Below, in pieces: positions 11,054-24,100 of a DNA stretch of 64,000 bases. The notes under the pieces were generated by a model. That model saw only the letters and a program-made list of their open reading frames with translations. It was not told the origin of the DNA and made no database searches. The DNA comes from Scenedesmus sp. ARA3. Taxonomy: Eukaryota > Chlorophyta > Chlorophyceae > Sphaeropleales > Scenedesmaceae. The stretch spans positions 53,220-117,219 of the forward strand of contig RWJK01000949.1 of NCBI GenBank assembly GCA_004335835.1. The letters run 5' to 3'. Made by a program: the position numbers and the translations under genes. Within the stretch, counting starts at the first letter, position 1. The number at the start of each line of letters is the position of its first letter.

Positions 11054-12872
11054 GGCAGCGGCAGCAGCGAGCGCACGCTGCAGCTTTTAGCGGTCAGCTT
11101 GTCGAGCCAGATGTTAGGGGTGCGGGGCTGTCCTGAACAGCACAGCAGGCAGTGCGGTGGCAACAATTGGATGGGCATTCCTTTCCTGCAGCAAGCAGCA
11201 TTCCTTCCGATCTCCCAAGTGCTGGAGATCCTTTTGGTATCTGTATTTTTTCTGCATACTCCATCTCTCTGTGCTGCCTGTCCGTGAACTAGTGATGCTG
11301 CAGATGCTGAGCATGCTTGCATGCCAGCCCATGCAAAGTGGATGGAGCAGAGGGTTACACGGTGTGTTCATGCGGCATACACCACTACAGACACCTGGTC
11401 AGATAGGACGCTGCAAGCAGCTCAGCTGGGGCTGTCACTCATGCAAAGTGGTGGCAGGTCTGGCAGGTGCCTCCTGCTCCAGCAATGCTATCAAGGCGCA
11501 GCATGTTTTGTGTGGTGTCAGGATCAGAATGACCTTTGCTACATCAAGTGGTTGTGCATGGCAGTTGCCCGGACAGCAGTGTGTTGTTGCGTCTCAGTGC
11601 AACTGTCACATCATGGTGTTTGCACATGCAGCGTGTTGCACAGGCTGCCTTGCCATCATGCCAGGAGCGACTGTGGCACTCTGTTGACTTCTAGCATGCA
11701 CGGTGCTGCATACATTAGGCTCTGAGGTGGGGCTGTTCGGTAGTGGGAGTGCAGCTTTTGGCTATAAACCGCAGCATCGGATTCTTAAGCCATGGTTGAT
11801 GGCGCAAGGGTGAGTGCCGGCTGGTTGTTGATTGCTGTGCCCTTCAGCAGCAGTTACTGCCAGACGGCACTGCCTTTATGATGAGTCCTCATCGGCTGCA
11901 ATGCTGAGAGGCAGCCGGATAATGCGGTTCGTCTGATGGCCTGATGCGCGACAGCAGCGTTGAGCTAGCATGGGCAGCTTTGCTCAGCAGCGCGTTGCTG
12001 CGCAGCGTCATGTCACATGATGTGCATGCAAATGCCAAGACTACCAAATTCACAGTGCTCGTACTTTTATGAGCTTTTCGCATATATAGTCAAACCATCA
12101 TGCTCTCTGAACTTGATTTGTTACTGGCGAAGTGCAGCTCAGCATGGCCATGCCCCATGGGGTCCTAGGACAGGCCTGTTTGCAGTGGGCAGCAATGCTG
12201 CCACTGTTCCAACCAGTGGCACTACAGCGCTTCCTCGTGCGATGCCCATCTCGTCATGTTTAGTCTGCAAATCCCACGTCACCGACTGACCTTATGAATG
12301 CATCGTGGCAGCAAGAGTCTAGCACACTACGCGGGAGAAGCTCACTGAGCAAGTCACTGCCTGCTGCCGGCATCACCGTGTGATGAATACGCCGCGCACG
12401 CTTCATGCAGTGTTATCAAATGTTCAACCTGCGATAGATTGGTTGATTCTGTGGAACGAACAGGTATAGAAAGCGTCTGCGGTGGCACCCGGGCTTTGGC
12501 ACTGCAGGGCTTGCCCTGCAAGAGAGCGCGCTCTGCTTGGTTGGTGCCGAGGATGCCGCATGTTCAGCCATTCGATTTCAAACTAAAACATGTCACCGAA
12601 TGTACATTGCAGAAGAGCAACTCGGCGTAGCCCGCTTCCTTTGTGGGTCATTATTGTCCATGCACACAGGTACGCTCCTCTCTTGTATAAACTGAAACCT
12701 TCACGATCCATTTGCTCGATTGGGGCGTGAACTGCTCTTAGCATGCCCTTGTCTGGTCGCTCTCGTGGCACACACTGACTGCACCGGGGTTGAGTGAAAA
12801 AAGTGTTGCTGAGTCCCTCCCTCCTTATGTGAATTTCTGGCACGAACATGGTACTACTGATTGTTTGCTGCA
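11054..12872. other. Intergenic: 3' flank of the unknown gene and 5' region of the AP2 gene
   Basis: No recognisable coding sequence. The AP2 gene must have an upstream start exon in or near this interval, because the poly-Gln exon contains no in-frame ATG and is preceded by a stop at 12858-12860. A candidate short frame begins near 12439 but is not supported by any domain. A TATATA at 12083-12088 is a possible core promoter element. Confidence 0.45.
12083..12088 (+). promoter_or_regulatory. TATA-like element upstream of the AP2 gene
   Basis: TATATA in an otherwise moderately GC-rich stretch, about 800 bases before the first recognised AP2 exon. The true transcription start is unknown, so this is only a candidate. 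Confidence 0.25.
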
Positions 12873-12935
12873 GTACACGCTGCTAGGACGGCGCAGGTGG
12901 CTGACACAGGCCAGCAACAACAGTGGCAGGTCTTT

Positions 12936-12989
<54 letters not shown>

Positions 12990-13046
12990 CTGCAGCAGCA
13001 AAAACAACAACAGCCGCAGCACCACCACTACGTGCCCCAGCATCAA

Positions 13047-13120
<74 letters not shown>

Positions 13121-15950
13121 GCTGCAGCACCACCACTACGTGCACCAGCATCAACACCAGCAGCAGCAGCAGCAGCAGCAGCCGCAGCAGCAGCCGCAGC
13201 AACAGCAGCAGCAGCAGCAACAGCGCTACAGCTTGCAGGCCGTGCTGCCTTGTGCAGCCCCTGCAGCAGCACCACTCCAACCATTGGGCAGCTGGGCCGC
13301 CCAGCCCCAAGCAGCAGCACCTGCACCGGTTGCTGCAGCAGGCACACACAACCTCACTTTCAACAATGGGCCACATGCAGTAGCAGCTGGGCCGGGGGCA
13401 GCAGCAGCGCCGACGCCTGCTGCCCCCGGCAGGGCACGTCCTGCTGCTGCTGTAGCTAATGCACGCCCGGCTGGCAAAGCGGGCCGGTCCAGCAAGTACA
13501 AGGGTGTGTGCTGGAACAAGAGGAACCAGCGCTGGCAGGCAGCCATCAACACGCAGGGCAGGTGGGTGTACAGCATAGGGAGTAGGGACGACAGTGAGAC
13601 TGACTGTGCCTGGCAGCACACTGCTTGCTCTAGTGGCAGCACCAAGAGCTGTGCTGATTGCTTCGCCTGAGCGCAACGCAGCACAGCAGCAGCAGGCCGG
13701 CAGAACCACATCATCTGTTGGGTATGCAGCAGCAGTCACACATGCAGAGCATCCTTGCCGCAAGTGCAGCCCACCCGCCTTAGCCTTGTCCTCACCTGCA
13801 GCACACGGTTGTCCATACCACTGCACCCATGAGCTTCTGCTACCGCCGCCGCTGCTGCTGCTGCCGCTGCTGCTGGCAGGTGCATGTACCTTGGCTCATT
13901 CGAGGACGAGGCAGCAGCAGCGCGCGTGTATGATGTGTCGGCGCTGCTGGTGCGAGGGCGGAAGGCTCGCCTCAACTTCCCGGACGCTGCCTACTATGAC
14001 AGGCAGGGCAGCCTGCTCATTGATGACAAGCTCAAGCAAGCCATTGAGAAGAACATGCAGGCAAGCTGGCTGCTGCAAGGGTGTTGAGGAGGTGTCTATG
14101 CATATGCTGCGGTTACAGGTGTTGCTGCTGTTGTAGGCAGCGTGCATCTGTATGCTGCCAGGCAGGAAGAACAGCAGCAGGGTTGGTGGTGGTGTGGCAG
14201 CAGCAGCAGTGTATGTCTGTTAGCGGCTGCCTTGTGCTGCAGCAGGTCGACAACACATGGATTTGTGCCTGCTGGTCTCGTGGGTAGGGTATATGGCTGC
14301 TTAGAACTGTTAAAACAAGATGCAGCATGGCTGCAGTACTCATCATGGCAGTTTGTCCGGCCCAAGCACACGTTGCTGTGCATCTGCACCTCCTTTACCG
14401 CAACAAGACACTCATTTGCCGCTGTGCTGCGGTGTGTGTGCTGTGCAGGTTGCTGCATCGTCTCACTTGGTAGCTGCCACAGCGCGTGCTATCCAGCAAG
14501 ATGTGCATCCACATAGCGTGGGTGCTATCGTGTCAGCAGCAGTCGCCGCAGTCACCAACGATGCGGATGCAGCAACTGGTGACCCGGCATTGACAGCAGC
14601 AGCAGGCGCGGCTCTGCTTGGGCAGCCTACCACCACAGCAGCAGTGCAGGCAGCAGCAGCATTCACAGCAGGACGCAGACCTGCTGCTGCTGCTGCTGCT
14701 GGAGGGCTGAAGCGGCGGCGAGAGCAGATTACTGCGTTGCTGCAGGAGCAGGGCCGCAGGCAGGGACAAAGGCTTGCCGGTGGTGGTGCTGTGAGTCTGC
14801 AGCGTATCGGGCCACGGCCAGCCTCAGTGAGTGTTACGACATTTGCTGTGTTGACCGGCATGTGATACGCTATGTGCTGCTGCTTTCTTGAACGGCAGCG
14901 AGTGCTTAGCACGGCTGCAGCGGCAGCAGGTGCTTAGCACAGCTGCATCGTGTCTGCTGAGCAGCCATACAGTGGCCATGCATGCCTGTTTGACGCTGCT
15001 GTTCTGTGTGTGCCGTGCGGCCTGCTGTATGCTCTGTGTGTTGTCTGCAGCTGTTTGATGGCAGCAACAGGCTGATGCAGGGCCAGCACCACCTGGCACC
15101 CCAGCAATGGCAGCAGCAGCAGCAGCAAGACTTGCAGCAGCAGCTGGCGGAGCAGCTGGCACAGCAGCACACGCTGCAGAACCAGCTGCAGCAGCTTGGT
15201 GAGGCAGGCTCGCTGGCGCCTCATGCCATGCCACCAGCTGCTGTGCTGCTAGAAGACACCAGACCCTTGCCAGTGCTGCAACAGCATGCTCCAGCAGCAG
15301 CAGCAGCACCAGCACCAGCACCAGCAGCAGCAGGGCCGCTTGAGGATCATGGTCTGCTAGCTGGGCAGCTTCCTGGATTGAGCAGCTTGTTGACGGCTGC
15401 TGACAGCGACCCTTTGGATGCATGGGACCTGCAGGGCAGCCTGTTCCCTGATGCATACGAGTTGCTGCTCCCAGGAGCCATCAGCAGCGAAGCGGCTGCA
15501 GCGGCTGCGAGGTTTGGCAGCAGTGGAGCAGCGGCAGCGGCTGCAGCAGCACCAGCAGCGCCGGCGGCGGGTGTTGCGTCGCGCGGCTGCGTGCACAGCC
15601 TCAACATGCGCTGGCTGATGCAGCAGCTGCCTCGCGGCTGCATCCTGGAGAGCATCATGACCGGCACTGCAGGCATGGCTGGCGTGCTGTACACGCTGCA
15701 GCAGCAGCAGCAGTCGCTGCCGCAGCAGGGCCTGGGTCAGGCTGTGCCGGCAGGGGCGGCAGCGCTGGGCGCTGCTGTCCCGCCCTGGTATGCGGTGGTG
15801 TGGGACGGGCTGGGCTGGCATAGGGTGGGCACATACAGCTGTGAGGCTGATGCTGCGGAGGCGTGCAGCTATGTGCTGGATCTTGCTGGGGACTGTGCAG
15901 ATGGTGCAGACAGTGATGACTTTGACGGGGAGGGATTTGAGAGCGAGTGA
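12873..15950 (+). CDS. AP2-domain transcription factor with long poly-Gln N-terminus
   Basis: Exons about 12873-13561, 13880-14060, 14449-14826 and 15051-15950 (TGA) join in phases 2, 0 and 0. The first exon has no in-frame ATG, so at least one upstream exon is missing. The N-terminal 120 or so residues are Gln runs broken by two near-identical blocks, QHHHYVPQHQHQ and QHHHYVHQHQHQ. An AP2 DNA-binding domain spans the first intron: SSKYKGVCWNKRNQRWQAAI, then CMYLGSFEDEAAAARVYDVS and RGRKARLNFPD. It matches the YRG element, WxAxI, LGxF, and AARAYD-like helix. A basic KRRREQ motif follows, then a second Gln-rich region. Near the C-terminus WYAVVWDGLGWHRVGTYSCE and ADAAEACSYVLDLA resemble a decayed second AP2 half. 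The tail is acidic (DSDDFDGEGFESE). Intron 2 uses a GC donor (CAG|GCAAGC). The role is probably nuclear gene regulation; targets are unknown. Confidence 0.88.
12935..13222 (+). repeat. Coding CAG/CAA repeat tract (poly-Gln)
   Basis: An uninterrupted CAG run from 12935 to about 12984 is followed by mixed CAG/CAA, with a pure CAA run at about 13080-13120. It encodes the poly-Gln region of the AP2 factor. A 13-codon block encoding His/Tyr/Val residues occurs twice, at about 13018 and 13129, pointing to a local tandem duplication. Confidence 0.9.
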
Positions 15951-17951
15951 TGTGCACTGTTACCTCGGTTCTTCTGAATCCAGGAGCCGTATTGTATCGT
16001 CCTTGTTGCACTGTTGTCAATGCTTTGGGGACTGACAGAGCCGTTGTTCTGAAGCGCATGCAAGCATGTGACGCTGGATAGATTTGTCTCGCTGCCTGTT
16101 TGTATAAGAATGGCAGCCTGAAGTTCAACTTGCTGGCTTGGCAGCTCTCCTGCCACTTGTTCGGCCTAGGCATGTGCTGCAGTGTGGTGTGAGTCTGTAC
16201 CGTGCCATGTTGCGCAGCATCCTGGATGTGTGAGCTGTTGACAGAGAATTTGCATGTTGCACGCAAGCTGTGAGGAGAAGGGGCATACTGTGGGGCAAGT
16301 GCTTGCAACTTGCTTGAAGCAGACAGCCATGACCAGCTACATCGGGACTTGTGCGCTAAACAGCACAGCGCTAGCAGCCGTGGAAAAGCCTGCATCTGCA
16401 GCTAGCTAGCTTGCTGTCACTACATGTGGGGGCCACTGCGTCTGCCAGCAAGGCGGTGCGAGTGTGGTCTGGATCATGTTGCGCGGCACATGTGTACACG
16501 TATGAGCGTACGCTGGTGCACCACGTACTACCTAGTAGGTTGCAGCAGCTGCTGATTTCAACTTTTCGTGCGCATGCACGAGGGCTGCTGATGTTTTGTA
16601 AGCTGTTGGCTGCACCGGCTGGTGATGAAGCAACGCTGATGCAAATCATATCAAGCTGTTTCCGTGTTGGGGCCAAGAGAGGTTGCAGCCAGCAGCTTGC
16701 CGCTGGGTTGCTGCTGTTCACTGTCTTTGTGCCGCCGGCGGGCGCTGCTGCTGTTGCACTTGCCAAGGCAGTGTCCTTTGACAAGCGTTTACACATGTCA
16801 ACCGTCAATTTGGTCCGGCCAGTGCCACAAGCATCGAGTAGTTTCGAGGCCTTGAGCTTGTATGTGTTTACAGATATGTAATCACTTAGTGCTTGGCGAA
16901 AAACCGATTCACAGCATGACACCTTGGCAGTTGAGCACATGCGGCATCAGCAACCAACAACATAAGCAACCGTGGCAGAACCAGCATGCTGGCAATGCGC
17001 ATTGCCAGCCCTGCACACGATCTGATCCTCCTCACTGCCACACTAACCGCAATCATGCAGGCCAATGCGTCAACTAATATGCAGGTACCGGTGAAATGTA
17101 CTACATACCGCTGTGGCATACACACAGCATACATACGGATAAGCATCTTTGCAACTGCACATATGCAGTGCCACGTGCCTCGCAGCTGCTGACTGCCACC
17201 AGGGAGAAGCAGGCTGCAGGAGCACGACCAGCACAACATCAAGAAATTATCAATGACCTCGAAGTTAGCAAGTTTTTGGCCAAGGTCCTGTGCCAAACAG
17301 CTGGTAGCTGCTGCACACAGGCTGCCACAATGGGGTGCACCCAGCCCATCCAGCTAGCAGGTGCCCCCTTACTTATGCTTAGGCTTCCAGCCAGGTACGC
17401 TGCTGGCAAAAAGGAATCAAGGATCACCCCGAAGAATGAGGCTCTTACTATATTCACCACTGAGACAATGCTGTCAGATAGCATGCTTGCAGACACACCA
17501 AAAAAATGTCCTTCGGCCATTCATTCATGATGGCACTCCCATTCAGATGAAGGCACTGCCAACCTGGCTTGGTCGCCAGCAACATGCCTGCTTGGCAGCT
17601 GCCTTTGCAACACATGCAACATGCACCTGCCGCACAATCCTCATGTGCATATGCACGCAGCACACTTGCAGAAGTCAAGCAGGGATGCACGGCGCCTGAA
17701 TTCACACCAGTGCCTGCAACAATTGTGCACGCACTGCCACAAACCAGTCATTGCCTGCAGGCAGCGGTTTTTTCAACTCTGCAGAAAATGATTGATGCCC
17801 GGCTGCAACAAGGCCTGCTGCAGCACTAGGAGCAACATCTCAAGCATGCATGACAATGCAGTCACACTTGCAGTTGCAGTTACTGCTGGGCTGCGCTCCA
17901 GCATGCTGCACGAGACCTGACATGTGCATCTCACAGGGCCGCAGTCCTCGC
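15951..17951. other. Convergent intergenic region between AP2 gene and gene A
   Basis: The AP2 gene (plus) and gene A (minus) end toward each other here. Frames such as 17096-17530 (plus) and 17239-17520 (minus) are open but show no known domain. The minus frame lies in the expected 3' UTR of gene A. TGTAA at about 16597 could serve the AP2 transcript. Nothing else is supported. Confidence 0.45.
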
Positions 17952-20900
17952 TTAAGAAATGCACTGACCGGGTGACGAGCAGTCGATTCCTGGAACCACA
18001 TTGCACGTTGTGAGCATGGTCTGGGATGGGGTTTGGCCTGTCCAGTAGGTCTGACAGTTGGTCCTGCCGACATCAACAGTCCAGGCGCCAGCCGTGATCA
18101 CGCCTCCAGGGCAGAAGCTGTCAGGAGCAGGCTTGTCGCACCTAGTGAACCCGCACTCGGTGTCGGCTGCGGCAATAATCCCAGAGGTGGAGCAGGCGGC
18201 AGCGCCGTCAAAGTAGTAGCCAGGATACACCTTGAGGCAGTCATTGCGCTCGTCACGCGCACTCGCCGACCATGCTCCAACAGTGCCAGAGCCAGTCGGG
18301 CAATCTTCAATGCCCTGCGCGCTTGTGGATCCCGTGTCAATGGTGGCGGCTCCGGTGCAGTACTTGTCTTCAGGGCTTTGCAGCACATTGTCATTAGAGA
18401 GGCGACCATTGAAAGTGCCGGTATAGTACCAGCCGGGCAGCAGGTCTGAGCAGTCAGTGGAGGCTGACTTTTTGGCAACGCTGGTGGAGCCCGTAGGGCA
18501 TGCAACGATGCCAGCAGCGGGGGCGCCTATGCCGACTGCAAAGCTGACGGAGCCATCATTAGGGCTGCGAGCAGCAGGCAGCAAGGGAGCAGCGTGGACA
18601 CACAACTTAGGTCAGTAGCTGTTTGTGTTGCGCTGCAGTTCAGTTGTCGCTGTCAACCTGCGTGACAGCCGACATAGTGTGCTGCACACAATTAGACATG
18701 ATGTGGCACAGGCTGCCAGCAGGATCCGCTGTGCATGGAAAAGGCAAGTAGAGGTTGCTCCAGGGGCAGTCAAGTGCCATGCTTACCAATAGGACTTGAT
18801 CTCGCATTCCTTGATGGTTGTGTCGCTCACAGTGGCGCCGCCACTGAAGTAATAGCCAGCCAGCAGCTTGTTGCAGTCATTGGCAACCTTAGATCCTTGG
18901 GCAGAGGTGGAGCCGAGTGGGCAGGCTGGGATGGTCGTGGACGTGCCAGTCCAGAGAACTGTCACGCCATTGGTTGCACAGTAGCTGCCAGCTGTGCATT
19001 CCACCACATCGTTAGCGGTGCCATCCCAGAACCAGCCAGCCACCAGCTTGTTACAGTCGGTCTTGACCTTGCCGCCGTTGCCTGCGCTGGTGGTAGTAGT
19101 TGACGAGTCAGCTGTGGAGATGAGGCGGGCATCTCTGTTGTTATTAAACCAAGTAGTCACCCTGGTGCCTGTAGCCCTCTGGGTTCCAGCAGGGCAGTTG
19201 GTCGGGGCCACAGGTGTGCCGCGCTGGTCAATGCTCTTGGCTGTCCTGGGCCAGCCCTCGCAGTACTTGTTGGCAGGGCAGGGCTCTACCGTAGTGGTAG
19301 AGATGTCGCCTGCGCCGATGCCGTTGTAGAAGTAGCCCTCATACAGCTTGGTGCAGCCGTTTGCACTCGTTGCGCCTGCATCATTATCATTGGTCTTCTT
19401 GTTCACGCCGGTGCCTTCTGGGCATTGCGTGCCCAGGGATGGAGCACCATTGGTGAGGGTGCCGCCCGGGCAGTACCTGTCAGCGCCGCAAGTGTTGATG
19501 GTGCCCTCGGCGATGTCACCAGTCCCAGAGTACTCATAGCCAGGCCGCAGGATCGTGCAGTCCGTTTCAAGCTTGGCGAATGCCAAACTCAGCGATCCCA
19601 TGGGACAGGGGTTCCTGCCGTTTGCTGCATCCACAGCAGTGGCTGTGGGCACCAAAATGAGCTTAAGTTCTGTGTTGCACCAGTAGCCAGGGTCACACTG
19701 CTTGATGGTGTCAGTGCTGATGGCGTCAACGCCAACGTAGTACCAGCCAGCGACCAGCTTGTCGCAGTTTGTCATGCTGACAGCACTTGTGCCTCCTGCG
19801 TTCTGGGTGCCCTCAGGGCATCGCTCAGCGCCCACATTCTCCTGGGCGCCAACAATAGACCTGCCGCCGCGGCTGTTGCCGGCACGGGTGGCAAGCAAGG
19901 AGAGCACGACACCCAAGCAGCAGTGCAGTCAGTATCCCGTTCCAGGCTGTCACGTCACGCACCTGCTGCTTCCAGTAGTGTGCACGACACACAAGCAGAC
20001 AGTGCATTGCTTTTGCTCATGATGCTAGACTACAACAGCAGCATCCTGCTTCCAGCTGCCAGCGTGCACGCTCACCAGTAGCTGTTTGCCGGACAAGCCT
20101 TTACAGGTGTTGTGGCGCCGTGCTCATAGTAGTAGCCGGGCATCAGCCAGCCGCCGCAGTCTGCAGCCTTCTCAGTCCCTTCAGGCATGTAGGTGCCGGT
20201 GGGGTTGACGTCAGCACAACGCACACGGGGTGCGCTGCCAGGAGCAGCACCGCCAGGGCTGCAGCATAGAGAGTGTGTATGAACAGCTGTGAGTACTACT
20301 GGCCACGCTGCAGCGGCTTGCTGCAAATGCTTCACACCAGGGTGTGCTTTCTGGGGCATTGTAGCTTGTGTATGCTGCATGCATCACATGGGTGCCAGGT
20401 ACACCTGCAGCGTGCCTTTTGATTACCAATCAGTGGCAACTGTGTGTTGCAGACAGCGATGGTAGCCACTGCTTGGGCTAGCTCGCCATTGCGCTTATCA
20501 CTGCTAGCTCTGCACCATGCTGAAACAGACTTACACAATTGCAGCCACGGCATTGGCTATCGATGCTCAGCTGCACTGCAGATGAGTGGGCACACCAACA
20601 AAAGCTGGGTGCTGCTAGCTGTGGCTGCAATGATCTCTGCACCCTGCGGAGTGTATGCATTCAAGTGCTCGTACTGCCAGCAACGCAGTCCCCTGGCGCC
20701 TCACCAGTACCAGCCTCGAGCCCCCTCCACAGATCCTGGGCAGATCTCAACAGTTGTTGTAGCTGGCTGCGAGAAGTAGCCAGGGGACACCTTCATGTCG
20801 GTGTTGAGCCCCATGAAGTTGGCCTTGATCAGGGTGCGCAGGCTGTTGCCGGGCAGCGACTTGCCCATGATGAGCTTGCAGGAGTCTGCGGGGATGGTGT

Positions 20901-21135
20901 CCTCGCCGGACAGCTGGCCGAACACAATGCCGGAGCACAGGTTGACGTTGCTGCAGGCCTTTAGGCAAGCCTTGAGGGAGGTGGTGACCACAGCGGTGAG
21001 GGAGGTGGTTGCAATGCGGGCGGGGGTGTTGACGCCGTCAGGGATGAAGCTGTACTCGCCGGAGCCCATCTCCTGGGCAGCCACCATGGTGGAGGCAGCC
21101 AGGTTGGTGGATGACAGCAGCTTGAAGGCAACACT

Positions 21136-21178
<43 letters not shown>

Positions 21179-24100
21179 TTGGTTAGTTTAATTGCTTCGC
21201 ACGCTACATTTGTCACAACTCAAGTATTTTGCAGCTCGCGCGTTTAGTCAGCAGTCTGGCTCGGTGCTCCTGCATGCAACCCATTCATCCGGCGATACCG
21301 GCACGCTACAGCCTGCACAACCTGCCGGCACGCTATAGCCTGCACGGCGCGGCGACACTACTGCTACAGCCAATTTGCTTTTGCCCTACTCACCCTCCGT
21401 TTGCCACAAAGCTCTCTGTGGATGCAGGCTGCCAGCTCCAGCACTTGAGACTGTCGTAGTCAAAGGTGGCTGCCGCGCACTTGGCCTCCTCGCGGCAATC
21501 CTGCACGCAGCTCTGCAGGTTCTCCCTGCCGCCTACCAGGAGCAGCTCGTCGCCCGCGCCAAGCGCATACTGCAGATCCAGGTAGAACGCACCCTCCACG
21601 GTCTGGGCAAAGTCGGCCACACAGTCGGCCTGGCTACTGGAGAGGGGCTTGCTGGTGGTCTGGGGTGTGAAGATGTCATCCACGCCCTGCCAGTCGTATG
21701 AGAAGCTGCGGCCGCCGGGGCACTTGGTGCATGCGCTGTCCTTGCGATCAGCATCGCCGTAGTAGCCATCCTGGCAGGATTTGCAGGTGCTGTTGAGGGC
21801 GATGGTGCCCCAGCCGGCAGCGCACAGGTCGCAGGCGTCCTCGGAGGCGCCGCTAACGGTGCGGGTGGTGAGGGAGGGAGGGCAGGCCTGGCAGGCTGTG
21901 CCAACGTTCACCTGAGGCGGCTGGTAATAGCCGATAGCACACGGCTGGGGGATGTCGGTCAGGTTACCGTAGCCGGCAATGTACTTGGTGCAGTCGGCGG
22001 CGTCTTTGTTGATGTCGGCGTTGAAGTTGGTGGTCCTGCCGAAGGGGCACTGCGTGCAGGGCAGCCTGTCGCCGCCTGCGCTCCAGTAGCCCTGAGCACA
22101 CAGCTGGGAGGCGCCCTGCAGGTAGCCTGCAGAGCGGCAATCACACACATTGTTTGTGTTGCGTCAGCGGTTGTTGTGAGCTCTGACCAGTGCCGTTGCA
22201 GCCGCTTGCATGCGTAGCTCATGCTGGTGACGATGCTGGCATTGCCGCTATATGACCTTCAGCAAAGAGTCCAGCAGCATACTATGTTGCATGACAATGG
22301 CTTGTTACTTCATGATGCGTCAGCGCATGCAAGAATGGTTGCAGATGGACACACGCAGGTGTCACGGAGCGTTGCAAAAGCGCAGCTGCTTTGGAACAGC
22401 GCGAACGAGCTGTGCAAGCAAGATTGTGTGTACACCCACAGCACACAGCACTCTCGTGGTTGGCTGCACAAGGTTCATGTGTGCACATCAGCATCAGCAG
22501 CAGCAGCAGCAGCATCAGCAGCAGCAGCAGCAGCAGCAGCAGCATCAGCAGCAGCAGCAGCAGCATCAGCAGCGGCGGCAGCAGGGGCAGCTGCTGCCGC
22601 CGCTTCTACGGCATGTGCACAGCGCGGCAGCGCCACTCACCGTAGCCTGGCTTGGTGAAGCAGGAGTCCACAGTGTAGTAGCCCTCGCTGCTCTCAGCCA
22701 CAAAGTCGCCGGTCTGCTGGTCGTTGGTGGGGTTGATGACCTGGATGTTTACCACCTTCAGATTAGCTGAGTCGCCGCTGGTGATCATGTTGGTGGGGCA
22801 CTGTGTGCAGGGCGTTGCCAGGCGGCCGTACTTCTTCCAGATATCGTCAGTGCCTTGCACGCCAACCACGCCGTAGTGATCGGCAGGGCAGATGATGGCA
22901 CGCAGCACGGTGGCGCTGGTGGTCTGGTTCCTCTCGAAGACAGCGCCCATGCCGCGCTGGATGTCTGGTGGTTTTGGGAGAGGTGGCAGGTGGTAGGCAG
23001 CAGGCAGCAGCAGAGCAGCAGCAGTGGCAACATCTTAGGAGATGGTGCTGCAAGAACAGGATTTGAGGACTGACTGTTGTTGTAGGGAGGGCCGGCAGGT
23101 GGTGTGCAGCAGGCAGCAGCAGCGCAGCAGCAGCGCAGCAGGCACATCCTCTCAGAAACATGACGCCGCATCCAACACAGGACCTCGTCCTCAGTCCAGG
23201 TTAGGAGATGCGCGACTATGCAAGGCATAACACAGCAACATGTATGCATACACAACAGGCGCCGCATACACAAGGACTCGGCTGTTGAGCAGGCGCCACT
23301 CACAGCAGGAGTCGGTGCTGCCGCGCACGCCGATCTGCTGCCTGATTGTGCCGGTGTTGGGGTCCAGCTCGTTCAGGAAGATGGTCTTGTCAGACAGCCA
23401 GTAGCCAACACCGCAGGGCAGGCAGCCGGCAATGCCCACGCGCTGCCAGGTCTCCTTGTAAGTGCCATGGGGGCAGTGCCTGATCCTCTTGTCCTCAGCG
23501 GTCAAAACGCCGTCCGGCAGGTACATGCCTGGGGGCGCCACACACTCGTCTGGGGATGATGCGCCCTCTTCCTCGGTCCACATGCCGTGCTCACACCTCT
23601 TTGGCATGCCAGCGCCGTTGGGATCACCACCAGGGCTGCAGGCAGAGCAGAAGCAGCAGCAGCAGCAGCAGCGGGACAATTGTGTTCAAGGACTACTCTT
23701 ACGAGCTTGCGCCATTGTGGTTTCGCATGCAGCGGCAGCCTGCTGAGCTGTATCACGCACAAGACGGTGCACAGCATTGACACCACTATCAGTAGTTGGC
23801 TGTTGAGTGGCAGCATGTGTATGCACAGCGAACACGCCGTTCAAACGCTTATGCTCCAGTGACTTGGGATGGCAGCACAGCAATGTTGAGCAAGCCATAG
23901 CATCAACATCGCTACCAGAGAAACAGTGTTCTGCTTTGAGCACCTTTACGGCACCACAGCAGCGTCGCTCACCAGAAGTAGTTCTGGGGGCACTTCTTGG
24001 CGCCAGAGATGGGCGTGTTGATGAGGTCAACTGCAGTCAGGATGGCACGCTTCTTGCCGTCCATCAGGGCATAGCCGGGCTCCAGCCATGTGCAGTTCTT

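Noticed and set aside
12825..13826. 333-codon minus-strand frame opposite the AP2 poly-Gln exon
   Set aside because: It is the antisense of a CAG repeat and of a clear AP2 domain; its product is mostly Leu runs with no domain.
17239..17520. Minus-strand 93-codon frame with a hydrophobic stretch downstream of gene A
   Set aside because: It lies in the expected 3' UTR of gene A, has no recognisable domain, and a plus-strand frame overlaps it equally well.
19425..20081. Long plus-strand frame opposite gene A
   Set aside because: It is antisense to exons 10-11 of gene A, whose Cys-repeat sequence and splice phases are clear.
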